Translations under genes and position numbers: made by a program
Part shown: one piece after another, positions 1-9,544 of the stretch
Numbering within the stretch: position 1 is the first letter of the stretch
Layout of the letters: every line of letters begins with the position of its first letter
Assembly: GCF_001895205.1 (NCBI RefSeq)
Contig: NZ_BDJF01000011.1
Coordinates: 186,001 to 250,000 of the forward strand
DNA: 64,000 bases
Direction of reading: 5' to 3'
From: Vibrio injensis
GTDB lineage: Bacteria > Pseudomonadota > Gammaproteobacteria > Enterobacterales > Vibrionaceae
The notes under the pieces: model-generated
What the model was told of the DNA's origin: nothing
Seen by the model: the letters and a program-made list of their open reading frames with translations, nothing else
The model's database searches: none

Positions 1-179
1 ACTTTTTGCGCGGCAACACGAGCCTTATCAAAATGCTCTAAAGCATTCAGCAATTGCTCTTGATCCCAGTCAGCTAGCATCAACTGAGCACCTTCATCAT
101 ACAAACGCTGTGCAATCGCTAAACCAATACCATTAGCGGCACCAGTGATGATCGCAACTTTATTGATTAACCCTTTCAT
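1..179 (-). CDS. budC: Acetoin/diacetyl reductase (butanediol dehydrogenase), SDR family, 3' part missing
   Basis: The first 59 residues of a short-chain dehydrogenase are present; the gene runs off the left edge. The N-terminus reads MKGLINKVAIITGAANGIG, with the NAD(P)-binding TGxxxGxG Rossmann motif at residues 12-19, then an LADWD segment of the kind that ends strand 2. The ATG overlaps the stop of alsS by ATGA, so it is translationally coupled as third gene of alsD-alsS-budC. The likely role is NADH-dependent reduction of diacetyl to acetoin and of acetoin to 2,3-butanediol. The family assignment is secure. The substrate is inferred from the operon because the catalytic Tyr-Lys part lies outside the window. 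Confidence 0.85.
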   Translation of the reverse strand, partial: MKGLINKVAIITGAANGIGLAIAQRLYDEGAQLMLADWDQEQLLNALEHFDKARVAAQK

Positions 180-1882
180 AGTAAAACTCCTTCATTATTG
201 ATTTGAAAAACAGGATCTTGATGCTGCTCACTACGAGCCTGCATTAATTTGTAGTTATCTGAATAGTCCACTGGAATCGCGACAACTGCTGGCCCTTCTA
301 CTGCCATGGCTTGGCGAAGGATAGGCATTAATTGATTGGCTTGAGTCACGGCAAATCCATGCGCACCAAACGATTGTGCATAAGCTTGAAAATCAATAGG
401 GCCAAATTTTACCCCTGAGCTGCGTTGATATTTTTGTTGCTCCTGCATTTCTACCATGTTGTAAGCATGATCAACCCAGATAATATGGACAATGTTGCAT
501 TTTAAGCGCACCGCAGTTTCTAACTCCATGCTCGATTGCATAAAGCCACCATCACCAGAAACCGAGACGACCTTATGCCCCGGTTTTAATAAGCTCGCAG
601 CAATCGCCCAAGGTAGCGCCACTCCCATGGTTTGCTGACCATTTGAAACCAACATCTGCCGAGCTCGAAAGCAGCTTAAATAGCGCGCAATCCAAATATG
701 AAAGCTACCCATATCAAGGCACAAGGTTGTATCGGGCGTGATGATCGCCTGCATGGTTTTAATCAAGCTTAAAGGGTGAAAACCTGCGGCTTTCTGCTTA
801 ATCGGATAGCTTTTGATGATATGTCTTTGCTGCGTTACTTCTTCTAGAATCGATAGTGCTGTTGGTGATAAGCGGGCAAACTCCGTTATCTGTGCGCAAA
901 GAGCCTGTAAGGCTCCACCGATATGACCAACAACCTCAATACAGGGTTGGTAATGTTGTTGATACTGTGCAGGTTCCATATCAATATGAATGATCGGACA
1001 ACGACGTGCATTCCAGAGCTCTGGGTCGTATTCGATAGGATTAAAACCGATGGTGATGATTAAATCCGCATCTTGCAGTAACACATCCCCCGGTTGATTA
1101 TTGAATAATCCGACTCGGCCAGCAAAATGGTGATAATAGTTAATATCTACGGCACCTGCCGCTTGATAAGTACCAACCACAGGTAATTGTGTTTTTTGTA
1201 AAAATTGACTGATCATCGATGCGTTAGCTTGATCACTGGCATGTAAACCAAGCAATACCACGCAACGCTGCGCTTTACCGATCCGGTTGGCTGCCTCTTC
1301 AACAGCCGCTAAATCGGCATAACCGCTTGGGCGATAACTCGATGGGATAACTAAATCCGCATCCGTTTGATCACTTAATACATCTTGTGGAACACTGATA
1401 AAACATGCCCCTTGACGCCCAGATTCAGCAATTCGAAATGCATTGGCCATAACTTCACTAGCCGCATCAACATGTTGGATCTCTGCGCTGTATTTGGTTA
1501 CCGAGCGAAAAATACTCACGGTATCCATACTCTGGTGAGTCTGTTTTTGTTGGTAAGTTCGTTTTACTGCACCACCAATAGCTAGCATCGGATCCCCTTC
1601 TGCATTAGCCGTGGCAACGCCAGTCACTAAGTTCCCACATCCCGGACCAGAAGTCGCTAACGTTACGCCCGCTTTACCGGTTAAACGTCCCATGATACCG
1701 GCCATAAACGCACCATTGGCTTCATGTCTGACTGGGATCATCTGGATATTCGTATCTTCAAGCGCGTCGAATAATCGATCAATTTTGGCACCAGGTATAC
1801 CAAATACGTACCGAATGCCTAAGGTCTCTAGCTGCTGTGCAATTAACTGCGCGCCACTGCGCAAAGCGTGATGAGATGACAT
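176..1882 (-). CDS. alsS: Catabolic acetolactate synthase
   Basis: A TPP-dependent enzyme that condenses two pyruvates to acetolactate and CO2, feeding acetoin and butanediol formation in the cytoplasm. It has 568 residues from the ATG at 1882, which follows an AAAGGAAA ribosome binding site. The frame stays open upstream to 1999, but that would run through the alsD end and has no good start signal. The N-terminal TPP pyrimidine domain shows GIPGAKIDRLFDALED and the RHEANGAFMA segment with the catalytic Glu. The C-terminal domain has the TPP/Mg motif beginning GDGGFMQSSMELE and ending near VDHAYN. Length and linkage to alsD mark it as the catabolic AlsS/BudB type rather than the anabolic IlvB/G type. 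The 3' end overlaps budC. Confidence 0.93.
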   Translation of the reverse strand: MSSHHALRSGAQLIAQQLETLGIRYVFGIPGAKIDRLFDALEDTNIQMIPVRHEANGAFMAGIMGRLTGKAGVTLATSGPGCGNLVTGVATANAEGDPMLAIGGAVKRTYQQKQTHQSMDTVSIFRSVTKYSAEIQHVDAASEVMANAFRIAESGRQGACFISVPQDVLSDQTDADLVIPSSYRPSGYADLAAVEEAANRIGKAQRCVVLLGLHASDQANASMISQFLQKTQLPVVGTYQAAGAVDINYYHHFAGRVGLFNNQPGDVLLQDADLIITIGFNPIEYDPELWNARRCPIIHIDMEPAQYQQHYQPCIEVVGHIGGALQALCAQITEFARLSPTALSILEEVTQQRHIIKSYPIKQKAAGFHPLSLIKTMQAIITPDTTLCLDMGSFHIWIARYLSCFRARQMLVSNGQQTMGVALPWAIAASLLKPGHKVVSVSGDGGFMQSSMELETAVRLKCNIVHIIWVDHAYNMVEMQEQQKYQRSSGVKFGPIDFQAYAQSFGAHGFAVTQANQLMPILRQAMAVEGPAVVAIPVDYSDNYKLMQARSEQHQDPVFQINNEGVLL

Positions 1883-1913
1883 AACATTTCCTTTTGACTG
1901 ACGATGTGTTGGG

Positions 1914-2699
1914 TTATTTTTCAGCCGCTTCGATAGCGGAATGAAGATTTTTGGGCATAAGATCGGCATCAAGAAAATCACTTGATATCGGGGTATCAAT
2001 CACTAGACGCGAGACACGACCGATTTGTAAAAACCCCGATGAAACGAGGTAGTCCTGAACATGGCCTCCCCCTGTTCTCGCTTGATCAATAAAATGCTCA
2101 TGATAGCCAGGAACATTAATTCCCGTGGTATATCGCGGACTACGAAACCCCGCCATCACGCCCGATTGGTGTTCAAAATGAAACGTAGGCTGCTGTTTGA
2201 TCGCTTCGAGCATCGGTCGATAAGGACGCTGCTGTTTAGGAACAGTACGGGTTTGGACTAATGGAAAGTCCCCTTCAAGGCGAATCGCACAAAAAACATT
2301 GTCACTAGGTACCAAACGATCGATAAGCTGATGCACTTCCTGACGGGTTAATGTGTCATTAATGGGCAGTTCAATGTCTGGTTTAAAGAAAGTAAACACC
2401 GCAAAAGGCGTTTTTTGATCCAGTTGAGCAGGATGTGCGGAACCATTGGCGTGCAGTTGGAAAACCTGACTATCAAAAGCAATCAACTCGCCATCCAATT
2501 GATTAAAAGTCCCCAAACCAAAATCACCGTGTTTAAGCAGTTCAGCAATGGTTGTTGAACCTTCATAAACACCAGCAATTAAGGCGCTCATCAGCGAAGT
2601 TTGATAAATCTCCCCTTCTCCCGAGCCTTGCTGATAATGAGCAAACTGCTCTGCAATTTGCTGAGGACAAGAACAGACCGAAGAGATAAAACGTTGCAT
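1914..2699 (-). CDS. alsD: Alpha-acetolactate decarboxylase
   Basis: Decarboxylates 2-acetolactate to acetoin, the step after AlsS. It has 261 residues, the usual family length. The zinc-site region is visible near the C-terminal third as [19 protein letters not shown], giving the H-x-H and downstream His ligands; GFRSPRY precedes it. It is the first gene of the minus-strand operon, 31 bases ahead of alsS. It is divergent from alsR across a 105-base control region, so acetate- or growth-phase-dependent activation by AlsR is expected from the B. subtilis and Vibrio precedents. The ATG at 2699 is preceded by an AGG-containing ribosome binding site. Confidence 0.93.
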   Translation of the reverse strand: MQRFISSVCSCPQQIAEQFAHYQQGSGEGEIYQTSLMSALIAGVYEGSTTIAELLKHGDFGLGTFNQLDGELIAFDSQVFQLHANGSAHPAQLDQKTPFAVFTFFKPDIELPINDTLTRQEVHQLIDRLVPSDNVFCAIRLEGDFPLVQTRTVPKQQRPYRPMLEAIKQQPTFHFEHQSGVMAGFRSPRYTTGINVPGYHEHFIDQARTGGGHVQDYLVSSGFLQIGRVSRLVIDTPISSDFLDADLMPKNLHSAIEAAEK

Positions 2700-2804
2700 A
2701 ACTCAAACCTAATATGAACTAAAGTGTATATTTAGATTGACTTGAGAAGCACAACAAATCCAATATAAAAAAGATTTATTTTGATATAAAAAAAATATGG
2801 ATGA
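2700..2804. promoter_or_regulatory. alsD/alsR divergent control region
   Basis: AT-rich 105-base intergenic region between the divergent alsD and alsR starts. LysR-type activators normally bind such regions to drive the divergent operon and repress themselves. I could not settle on one T-N11-A operator or one -35/-10 pair, so only the arrangement supports the call. Confidence 0.5.
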
Positions 2805-3695
2805 ATGATGGAATTTCGCTACATGAAGTATTTCGTTGCCGTTGCTAACGCTAAGCATTTTACGCGCGCTGCTGAGCAGTTAGGTATCGCCCAACCACCA
2901 TTAAGTCAACAAATCAAAAAATTAGAAGATGAGTTAGGCGTTGCCTTATTTAAACGTTTATCTCGCGGAGTTGAACTTACTGCCGCTGGGGAAGAGTTTT
3001 ATCATGATGCGCAACACATTTTACAAGAGGTTGAGTGCTGTCAGCGAAAGTTGGAGCAAATTGCGCGCGGTGAAAAACAGGAATTACGCATCGGATTTGC
3101 TTCCTCAACAGCGAGTAGCCGTGAAGTTTTAGACAATATCCGCCGTTTGCATGAGCAATATCCAACGCTCAATTTAGTAGCTGTTGAGCATCCAATGCCC
3201 GAGCTGGTCACATTGCTCAAACAGCGGCGTTTAGAATTTGCTTTTATGCGCCTGCCTTGTTATGCCAGTGAGTCACTTAACCAACAAATCTTATTTGATG
3301 ATCCTTTCGTGGCCGTTACCCCCATTAGCTATCGTTTAGCCACTCATCCAACCCTCAATTTGGCCCAGTTACATAATGAAAATGTCTTAATGTTTCCTCG
3401 TGAGACTGGCCCAGCCTTGTACGATCGTATTGAGGCGGCTTTACATAATGCAGGGGTGCATATTGCTCGGCCTTACGCCGCGCCACAACTTCGCACTGCT
3501 ATTACCATGGCGCAAGCCGGTTTTGGCATTGCCATTGTACCGCTATCGTTAACTGAGCATCTCGATCGATCGGTTGTTGTACAACAGATCAATGACATGC
3601 CTTTTGTCAGTCAGGTCGCATTGGTATGGGATAGTCGTCATCATCACCCATTAATTAATACCAGCATCCAATGTATGCGCAGCCCTAGACGGTGA
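2805..3695 (+). CDS. alsR: LysR-family regulator of the acetoin operon
   Basis: A 296-residue LysR-type transcription factor. The N-terminal winged helix covers residues 1-65 (MKYFVAVANAKHFTRAAEQL, then the AQPPLSQQIKKLEDELG recognition helix). An effector-binding domain with two periplasmic-binding-protein-like lobes follows. It is divergent from alsD-alsS-budC, the standard place for AlsR/BudR, which activates acetoin synthesis under acidification or in stationary phase. Two ATG codons in tandem (2805 and 2808) could start it. The role is inferred from position; the family is certain. Confidence 0.88.
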   Translation: MMEFRYMKYFVAVANAKHFTRAAEQLGIAQPPLSQQIKKLEDELGVALFKRLSRGVELTAAGEEFYHDAQHILQEVECCQRKLEQIARGEKQELRIGFASSTASSREVLDNIRRLHEQYPTLNLVAVEHPMPELVTLLKQRRLEFAFMRLPCYASESLNQQILFDDPFVAVTPISYRLATHPTLNLAQLHNENVLMFPRETGPALYDRIEAALHNAGVHIARPYAAPQLRTAITMAQAGFGIAIVPLSLTEHLDRSVVVQQINDMPFVSQVALVWDSRHHHPLINTSIQCMRSPRR

Positions 3696-3706
3696 TCGAC
3701 ACCGTC
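3688..3706 (+). terminator. Stem-loop at the end of alsR
   Basis: GACGGTG (3688-3694) pairs with CACCGTC (3700-3706) around a 5-base loop; the stem overlaps the alsR stop codon. There is no U-run, so it is a weak or Rho-assisted terminator at best. A TATAAT at 3716-3721 just after it could be the -10 for the next gene. Confidence 0.3.
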
Positions 3707-3750
3707 ACAAAGACGTATAATCAGCATGATAATTTTAACCGGACCCAACC

Positions 3751-4137
3751 ATGACTCAATTAACTTTATTTTATGATGCCACTTGCCCATTGTGCGTTAA
3801 AGAAATGGATGCACTGAGGCGGTTAGATAAAAACCAGGCACTTAAGATGGTTGATATTTATAGTGAAGAGATTAGCGCTTACCCGCAAATTGATATCAAG
3901 CAAGCGGGCACTATTTTGCATGCGCTCGATGAGTCTCAACAGTTAATCCTTGGCTTAGACGCCGTACATCGCGCTTGGCAATTGGTCGGTAAAGGCTGGA
4001 TCTATGCGCCACTGCGTTGGCGATTAATTAAACCTTTGGCCGATAAAGCTTACCTGTACTTTGCCAAACATCGTTATCGTTTTTCATTTTGGTTAACTGG
4101 CACAGCGAAGTGCAGCAATAACCAATGTTCCCGCTAA
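3751..4137 (+). CDS. DUF393 (DCC-family) thiol-disulfide oxidoreductase-like protein
   Basis: 128 residues of the DUF393 family, named for a DxxCPLC signature. Here it begins MTQLTLFYDATCPLCVKEMD, with the two cysteines at 12 and 15 in a thioredoxin-like CxxC position. The family is predicted to be redox-active, but no defined substrate is known to me. It also has the usual later segment with Trp and Arg (WQLVGKGWIYAPLRW). Two more cysteines lie at the C-terminus in KCSNNQC. It stands alone between alsR and sbcB with no operon partner. The family is confident, the function open. Confidence 0.8.
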   Translation: MTQLTLFYDATCPLCVKEMDALRRLDKNQALKMVDIYSEEISAYPQIDIKQAGTILHALDESQQLILGLDAVHRAWQLVGKGWIYAPLRWRLIKPLADKAYLYFAKHRYRFSFWLTGTAKCSNNQCSR

Positions 4138-4362
4138 CGGCTTTTTTAAGCGCTTAGATTGGCATCAATTGCAAGCCTATTGATAGTGCAAAGCGCCATT
4201 GCTCTTGCATTGTCAGTGGATATGATCAGATACTTAGCCTATCAAGACTGCTCAATCATTTTCTAGTTACCGAATATTAATACTCCGCCGATCTCGTTCA
4301 CTGATCGTGCTCTCTGTGACTGGTTATGATTGTATTGTTATGTCCAAACCGACGTCATGAAT

Positions 4363-4384
4363 GAGAGCCTGGCTCTCTCTTTTA
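4363..4384 (+). terminator. Possible terminator upstream of sbcB
   Basis: GAGAGC (4363-4368) and GCTCTC (4372-4377) form a short stem with a 3-base loop followed by TCTTTTAA. It could end the DUF393 transcript, although it lies 230 bases beyond that gene. The rest of 4138-4412 shows nothing I recognise. Confidence 0.35.
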
Positions 4385-4412
4385 ATCACTCGACGGAAAG
4401 ATAAGGCTTACT

Positions 4413-5855
4413 TTGAAAAACTCCACTCACTCCAGCGCTGATCCACAACCAACATTCTTCTTCCTAGATTATGAAACTTGGGGAACAAGCCCAGCCAAAG
4501 ATCGTCCTAGCCAGTTTGCTGGTGTGCGTACCGATATGGATTTTAATATTATCGGTGAGCCTTTGGTGATTTACTGCCAACCACCGAGTGATTATTTACC
4601 CTCACCAGAAGCCGCCTTAATAACCGGTATTACGCCACAAAAAGCGCAGGTAGAGGGGCTGCCCGAGCCAGAATTTATTGCCCGCATTCATGCTGAACTC
4701 GCCACACCGAATACCATCAGTTTGGGCTATAACAGCATTCGATTTGATGATGAAGTGACCCGCTATACCTGCTACCGCAACTTTATTGATCCTTATGCTT
4801 GGAGCTGGCAAAAAGGTAACTCACGTTGGGATTTACTTGATGTGATGCGCGCTTGCCATGCATTACGTCCAGAAGGCATTGAGTGGCCTGAAAACCAAGA
4901 AGGCTTTACCAGCTTTAAACTTGAGCATCTCTCAGAGGCGAATGGTATAGAACACAGTAACGCTCACGATGCAATGGCTGATGTGATTGCCACCATTGAA
5001 CTTGCGAAAAAAGTTAAAGCCGCTCAACCTAAGTTGTTCGATTACTTCTTATCCATGCGTCACAAACGTAAGCTAATTGAACTGGTTGATATTGTTAATA
5101 TGACCCCATTGATGCATGTTTCAGGCATGCTTGGGCGTGAACGCAGTTATACCAGTTGGGTCGTGCCCATTGCGTGGCATCCCACCAACCAAAACGCCGT
5201 AATCGTGGTCGATTTAGCCAAAAACCCCGAGCCGCTATTTGAGTTAACCAGCGAGCAACTCTTACAGCGCCTGTATACTAAACATGATGATTTAGCAGAA
5301 GATGAATTGCCAGTACCGGTTAAGCTGATTCACTTAAATAAATGCCCCATTTTAGCTCCTGCGAAAACCCTCACGGCTGAAAATGCAGCCACCATTGGTA
5401 TTGATCGCGAGCAATGCTTGGCCAACCTGGCTCAAATCCGCCAGCAGCCGACACTTCGTGAAAAACTGGTGAATGTCTTCAGTAGTGAGCGAGACTTTGC
5501 ACCGAGCAATGATGTCGATTGCCAATTGTATGATGGCTTCTTTTCTCCCGCCGATCGCGCGGCAATGGACATTATTCGCTCTGCCGCGCCAGAGTCACTG
5601 GCTGATTTAGATATTCAATTCAGTGATCAACGCATTGCACCTTTACTGTTCCGTTATCGAGCGCGCCATTATCCTTGGACACTCAATGAAATGGAACAAC
5701 GCCGTTGGGCAAGTCATTGCCAAGATTATTTTGCTACTCAGTTACCAAGTTATATGCTCAATTTAGAAAATTTGGTCGAGCAACATCAACACGATGCTAA
5801 AAAGATCGCCTTACTAAAAGCGGTGTATCGCTATGTTGAAGCGCTTACTTCTTAA
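4413..5855 (+). CDS. sbcB: Exonuclease I (3'-5' single-strand DNA exonuclease)
   Basis: Processive 3'-5' exonuclease on single-stranded DNA, acting in mismatch repair and recombination control. It has 480 residues; E. coli SbcB has 475. The DEDDh catalytic set is visible: D19 and E21 in FLDYETWG, D112 in IRFDDE, and H185 and D190 in SNAHDAMAD. The C-terminal SH3-like and helical exonuclease I extension is present, with the conserved [14 protein letters not shown] near the end. The start is TTG at 4413, six bases after an AAGG ribosome binding site. The next in-frame ATG falls after the catalytic DYE, so the TTG start is required. The LrgA-like gene follows 32 bases later. Confidence 0.93.
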   Translation: MKNSTHSSADPQPTFFFLDYETWGTSPAKDRPSQFAGVRTDMDFNIIGEPLVIYCQPPSDYLPSPEAALITGITPQKAQVEGLPEPEFIARIHAELATPNTISLGYNSIRFDDEVTRYTCYRNFIDPYAWSWQKGNSRWDLLDVMRACHALRPEGIEWPENQEGFTSFKLEHLSEANGIEHSNAHDAMADVIATIELAKKVKAAQPKLFDYFLSMRHKRKLIELVDIVNMTPLMHVSGMLGRERSYTSWVVPIAWHPTNQNAVIVVDLAKNPEPLFELTSEQLLQRLYTKHDDLAEDELPVPVKLIHLNKCPILAPAKTLTAENAATIGIDREQCLANLAQIRQQPTLREKLVNVFSSERDFAPSNDVDCQLYDGFFSPADRAAMDIIRSAAPESLADLDIQFSDQRIAPLLFRYRARHYPWTLNEMEQRRWASHCQDYFATQLPSYMLNLENLVEQHQHDAKKIALLKAVYRYVEALTS

Positions 5856-5887
5856 ATGGCTTATTACAAAAAGGGTTTATTCACACC

Positions 5888-6274
5888 ATGATACCTAAGC
5901 TCGCCAAATTATTGAAAACGACTGCGCAGTATCTAGTCTCAATGGGGCTTATTTTTTTATGTCTATGGGCTGGCGTTAGCCTACAACATTGGCTCGGGAT
6001 TGCTATCCCAGGTAGTATTTTTGGCCTGCTAATTTTATTTGCTTTACTGGCCAGTGGTATTGTTCCCGTCGATTGGGTACGACCTAGCGCTCATCTTTTT
6101 ATCCGTTATATGATTTTGCTGTTCGTACCAATCAGCGTTGGCTTAATGGTCCATTTTGACATGTTAGCAACTAACCTTTGGCCGATTATCGCCAGCGCGA
6201 TTGGCGGAACAACCCTTGTCTTGATTTCAGTAGGTTACGTGCTTGATCGCTTTTTAAAAAGAGGCAAAAAATAA
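5888..6274 (+). CDS. yohJ: CidA/LrgA-family membrane protein (YohJ-like)
   Basis: A 128-residue holin-like protein with four hydrophobic helices, starting at about residues 13, 35, 65 and 92. The family hallmark [14 protein letters not shown] lies at the end of helix 1 and in helix 2. CidA/LrgA proteins pair with CidB/LrgB partners; proposed roles include murein hydrolase modulation and pyruvate or nucleoside-related transport. Its stop shares one base with the ATG of the LrgB partner (TAATG), so they are coupled, and cdd follows. This matches the E. coli yohJ-yohK-cdd order. Confidence 0.88.
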   Translation: MIPKLAKLLKTTAQYLVSMGLIFLCLWAGVSLQHWLGIAIPGSIFGLLILFALLASGIVPVDWVRPSAHLFIRYMILLFVPISVGLMVHFDMLATNLWPIIASAIGGTTLVLISVGYVLDRFLKRGKK

Positions 6275-6951
6275 TGTGGTTACTCATAACACTGATGGTG
6301 TTTTTTTTCGCTCGTTGGGTAGCTCAAAAATACCGCTCACCTTTAGTTAATCCATTGTTGATCTGCATCGCCATCTTAATTCCGTTACTGATCTGGTTAG
6401 AAGTGCCTTACCAAGAATATTACGCGGATAATCACTGGATCAGTGATTTACTCCAGCCTGCCGTTGTGGCGCTCGCTTATCCCCTTTATGAGCAATTACC
6501 GCAAATTCGCGCAAATTGGCGAATTATTCTCTTAGCTTGTGGCGTTGGCAGCATCATGTCTATGCTCACGGCCAGCATTATTGCCTTATCAATGCACGCA
6601 GACATTACCTTAGTCGCCGCCTTGATGGGCAAATCCGTCACTACACCTATTGCAATGGAAGTCAGTAGTAATTTGGGCGGAGAGCCTGCCATCGCCGCTA
6701 TTCTTGTTCTACTCGTCGGGTTGTTTGGCGCTATTATGGCCTACCCCATTTATAACCTGCTGAATATTACCCACCCAATAGCTAGAGGCTTAACCACAGG
6801 GACTGTTGCTCACGCTCTGGGTACTGCAACCTGTGCTGAAAAAGATCCACGAGATGCGGCATTTAGCTCGTTAGCACTGGTACTCTGTGGTGTGATCACC
6901 TCTATTTTAGCCCCTAGCCTGTTTGCTTTTAGTCTATGGCTTTTTTATTAA
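6274..6951 (+). CDS. yohK: LrgB-family membrane protein (YohK-like)
   Basis: A 225-residue inner-membrane protein of the CidB/LrgB family with six or seven hydrophobic segments. Conserved family stretches are seen in the middle: ALMGKSVTTPIAMEVS and, later, RGLTTGTVAHALGTA. It partners the upstream LrgA-like protein and is translationally coupled to it. Downstream is cdd behind its own CRP-type control region. A link of this pair with nucleoside or pyruvate physiology is suggested by that neighbourhood, but is inference. Confidence 0.88.
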   Translation: MWLLITLMVFFFARWVAQKYRSPLVNPLLICIAILIPLLIWLEVPYQEYYADNHWISDLLQPAVVALAYPLYEQLPQIRANWRIILLACGVGSIMSMLTASIIALSMHADITLVAALMGKSVTTPIAMEVSSNLGGEPAIAAILVLLVGLFGAIMAYPIYNLLNITHPIARGLTTGTVAHALGTATCAEKDPRDAAFSSLALVLCGVITSILAPSLFAFSLWLFY

Positions 6952-6993
6952 ACGGGTCTTGTTGAGATTTTGGGAGATTCGATGGGTATTATG

Positions 6994-7084
6994 TGTGACC
7001 TCACTCTAATTATGAAAAATGAAATCAATTTACACAAAAAATTGAGACTTTAATCACGGAATAGCTATGGTAATTATCTAAAAT
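6994..7084 (+). promoter_or_regulatory. cdd promoter with two CRP-like sites
   Basis: A CRP-like site TGAGA-N6-TCACG lies at 7043-7058 (8 of 10 consensus half-site bases). A -10-like TAAAAT at 7079-7084 puts the site centre about 41 bases before the expected start, the class II position. A second, weaker site TGTGA-N6-TCTAA lies at 6994-7009, with its centre 49 bases upstream. As I recall, E. coli cdd has two CRP sites near -41 and -91 with CytR bound between them. The same CRP/CytR logic is inferred here; I did not identify a CytR element. Confidence 0.6.
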
Positions 7085-7114
7085 GGAGTTCAATTGACCA
7101 ATTAAGGATGAATT

Positions 7115-8002
7115 ATGTATAGCCGAATCGAACAAGCGTTATCACAAATGCCAGCCATGCTTAGCGAGTTTCTAACGCCTATCGTCACGGCCGAGCGCTT
7201 TGATGCGACACTTTCTGCTGAACAATTCCATCAATTATTGACTTTATCAGGATTAAACGACGCCGATCTCAGAGTCGCTTTACTGCCACTCGCTGCGGCT
7301 TATGCATACGTGCCAATTTCCAACTTTCATGTCGGAGCGATTGCTCGAGGAGTGAGTGGTCGGCTCTATTTTGGCGCTAATATGGAGTTTTCCGGAGCGC
7401 AGCTAGGACAAACCATCCATGCTGAGCAAGCCGCGATTAGTCACGCGTGGATGAAGGGTGAACAAGGCATAGCCAGTATGACGGTCAACTATAGTCCTTG
7501 TGGTCACTGCCGACAGTTTATGAATGAATTGAACACCGCTCCCTCTTTAACCATTCAACTGCCACAACGTGAAGAAAAGTCCTTACAATATTATTTACCT
7601 GAATCTTTTGGTCCAAGTGATTTGGGAATTCAATCTGCATTAATGACCCCGATTGATCATGGTTACCGTAGTGATGATCAAGATGCGTTAATTCAAACCG
7701 CCATCTGCGCACTCAACCGTAGTCATGCACCTTATACCAATAATCTCAGTGGCGTAGCTTTGCGCAGTGCTTCTGGTGCTGAATACAGCGGCGCTTATGC
7801 CGAGAATGCCGCTTTTAATCCAAGCTTACCACCGTTACAAGTCGCGTTAATCCAATTGCGTATGGCAGGGGAAGAATTCACCGACTTAGCGGGCGCTGCG
7901 TTAGTCGAGATGGCACAAGGTCAAATCAGCCATTTAGCTGATACTCAAGCGACCCTCGAAGTGATTAATCCAGACCTCCCTTTGTCTTATTTAGCACTCT
8001 AA
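7115..8002 (+). CDS. cdd: Cytidine deaminase
   Basis: Deaminates cytidine and deoxycytidine to uridine and deoxyuridine in pyrimidine salvage. At 295 residues it is the long two-domain dimeric type found in E. coli. The zinc and catalytic motif [10 protein letters not shown], with proton-shuttle Glu, is in the first domain, followed by SPCGHCRQF, which carries the two zinc cysteines. The second domain repeats the fold without the catalytic set ([16 protein letters not shown]). A good AAGGATGA ribosome binding site precedes the ATG. It lies after the yohJK pair and is probably under CRP control from the region just upstream. Confidence 0.93.
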   Translation: MYSRIEQALSQMPAMLSEFLTPIVTAERFDATLSAEQFHQLLTLSGLNDADLRVALLPLAAAYAYVPISNFHVGAIARGVSGRLYFGANMEFSGAQLGQTIHAEQAAISHAWMKGEQGIASMTVNYSPCGHCRQFMNELNTAPSLTIQLPQREEKSLQYYLPESFGPSDLGIQSALMTPIDHGYRSDDQDALIQTAICALNRSHAPYTNNLSGVALRSASGAEYSGAYAENAAFNPSLPPLQVALIQLRMAGEEFTDLAGAALVEMAQGQISHLADTQATLEVINPDLPLSYLAL

Positions 8003-8012
8003 TCTTAGTCAA

Positions 8013-8055
8013 TATTGATTACTCGTCGCGTTAGTATATTGATGAGTAATCAATA
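8013..8055 (+). terminator. Inverted repeat after cdd
   Basis: ATTGATTACTC (8014-8024) and GAGTAATCAAT (8044-8054) are perfect arms of a stem that can extend inward with a few wobble pairs. There is no U-run. It probably stabilises or terminates the cdd message. Confidence 0.45.
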
Positions 8056-8111
8056 ACAACCCGATTTTATTTATCGCACTCATGCCCCGACTTGATTTCA
8101 TCCAACCCAAA

Positions 8112-8149
8112 TAGCAAACGTTTTCTTTTTCACACGATTCCAGTATCAT
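8112..8149 (+). promoter_or_regulatory. purT promoter with PurR operator
   Basis: TAGCAAACGTTTTCTT at 8112-8127 matches 12 of 16 positions of the PurR consensus ACGCAAACGTTTGCGT, including the whole central GCAAACGTTT core. A -10-like TATCAT lies at 8144-8149, so the operator would cover the -35 region. Repression by PurR with hypoxanthine or guanine is inferred from the regulon. Confidence 0.7.
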
Positions 8150-8218
8150 TGCCGCTGTTTTTATCTCTCAAGAAGAAGTCAATGCCACTTAGGTATTGAG
8201 TATGAATAAGGATTTTTT

Positions 8219-9394
8219 ATGTTGGGAACGGCTACTCTCAATAGTGCAACACGGGTGCTATTACTTGGTTCAGGCGAGCTTGGTAAGGAAGTCGCCATTG
8301 AATGTCAACGCCTTGGTTTAGAAGTGATTGCGTGTGATCGCTATGCGAACGCCCCTGCGATGCAAGTCGCTCATCGTTATCATGTTTTCGATATGCTTGA
8401 TCCACAAGCACTACAACAAATCATCGAGCAAGAACAACCACACTATATCGTGCCCGAAGTCGAAGCTATCGCCACGGATAAACTGGTCGAATTAGAAACA
8501 CAAGGTTTCACGGTTATCCCAACCGCCAAAGCCGCTCAATTGACGATGAATCGAGAGGGCATTCGCCGCCTCGCTGCTGAACAGCTGTCACTACCAACCT
8601 CCAATTATCAATTTGCGGATAGTTATGAGCAATTCGTGCTCGCTGTCGAGCAAATCGGCTTACCTTGTGTCTGTAAACCGATCATGAGCTCTTCCGGTAA
8701 AGGTCAGAGTGTTTTAAGAAGCCCTGAGGATATTGAACAAGCCTGGCACTATGCTCAACAAGGTGGACGTTCAGGAGCAGGCCGAGTCATCGTCGAAGGT
8801 TTTGTTGATTTTGATTATGAAATCACCTTATTAACGGTTCGCGCTATCGATGGTGTCCATTTTTGCGCTCCTATCGGTCACCGACAAGAAGACGGTGATT
8901 ATCGTGAGTCTTGGCAGCCACAAGCGATGTCCGAAAATGCCTTAAAAGCCGCTGAATATGTAGCAGAGGAAATTGTTAATGCGCTTGGTGGCTATGGATT
9001 ATTTGGTGTTGAACTGTTCGTCAAAGGCGACCAAGTCATTTTCAATGAGGTCTCCCCTCGCCCACATGATACTGGCATGGTGACGATGATTTCCCAGGAT
9101 TTATCAGAATTTGCACTGCATGTTCGCGCATTTATCGGTTTACCTGTCGGAACGATAACTCAATATGGGCCTTCTGCTTCAGCCGCGATTCTTGGTCAAG
9201 GTTTTTCAAACAACATCCAATTTTCAGGATTGGATGACGCTCTAAGCATTCCAACCGCTCAGGTTCGTTTATTTGCGAAACCGGATATTGATGGGCGTCG
9301 TCGTTTAGGTGTTGCTTTAACGCGTGGTAAGACGACAACGGAAGCAACGGATAGAGCGATAGAATGTTCTAAAGCGATAAAGATTGAGTACTGA
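8219..9394 (+). CDS. purT: Formate-dependent phosphoribosylglycinamide formyltransferase (GAR transformylase 2)
   Basis: An ATP-grasp enzyme making formyl-GAR from GAR, formate and ATP in purine biosynthesis, an alternative to the folate-dependent PurN. It has 391 residues against 392 in E. coli. The N-terminal preATP-grasp segment begins with [15 protein letters not shown]. The ATP-grasp core shows [15 protein letters not shown] (the glycine-rich ATP loop) and the metal-site region [19 protein letters not shown] lies six bases before the ATG at 8219. It is a single gene with its own PurR-type promoter. Confidence 0.95.
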   Translation: MLGTATLNSATRVLLLGSGELGKEVAIECQRLGLEVIACDRYANAPAMQVAHRYHVFDMLDPQALQQIIEQEQPHYIVPEVEAIATDKLVELETQGFTVIPTAKAAQLTMNREGIRRLAAEQLSLPTSNYQFADSYEQFVLAVEQIGLPCVCKPIMSSSGKGQSVLRSPEDIEQAWHYAQQGGRSGAGRVIVEGFVDFDYEITLLTVRAIDGVHFCAPIGHRQEDGDYRESWQPQAMSENALKAAEYVAEEIVNALGGYGLFGVELFVKGDQVIFNEVSPRPHDTGMVTMISQDLSEFALHVRAFIGLPVGTITQYGPSASAAILGQGFSNNIQFSGLDDALSIPTAQVRLFAKPDIDGRRRLGVALTRGKTTTEATDRAIECSKAIKIEY

Positions 9395-9412
9395 ACCATC
9401 CTTGAAGCTGCA

Positions 9413-9431
9413 GGGGGCCAGACGGTCCCCC
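9413..9431 (+). terminator. GC-rich hairpin after purT
   Basis: GGGGG (9413-9417) pairs with CCCCC (9427-9431), with an inner CC/GG pair and a bulged T, 19 bases beyond the purT stop. There is no clear U-tract. The adjacent CTTGAAGCTGCAG shares 13 bases (reverse complement) with a repeat fragment near 34565. Confidence 0.4.
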
Positions 9432-9544
9432 AATGATTATAAATAATTATGTAATTAGAGATAAAAATCGAGCCAATATCGCTAAAGCGTCAAGCGCTTC
9501 AAGCTGGAAAGACATACACGTTAAACAAAAAGAGCAACACCACT

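Noticed and set aside
1883..1999. Longer N-terminus of alsS
   Set aside because: It would overlap the end of alsD and lacks a ribosome binding site; AAAGGAAA before 1882 and family length fix the start.
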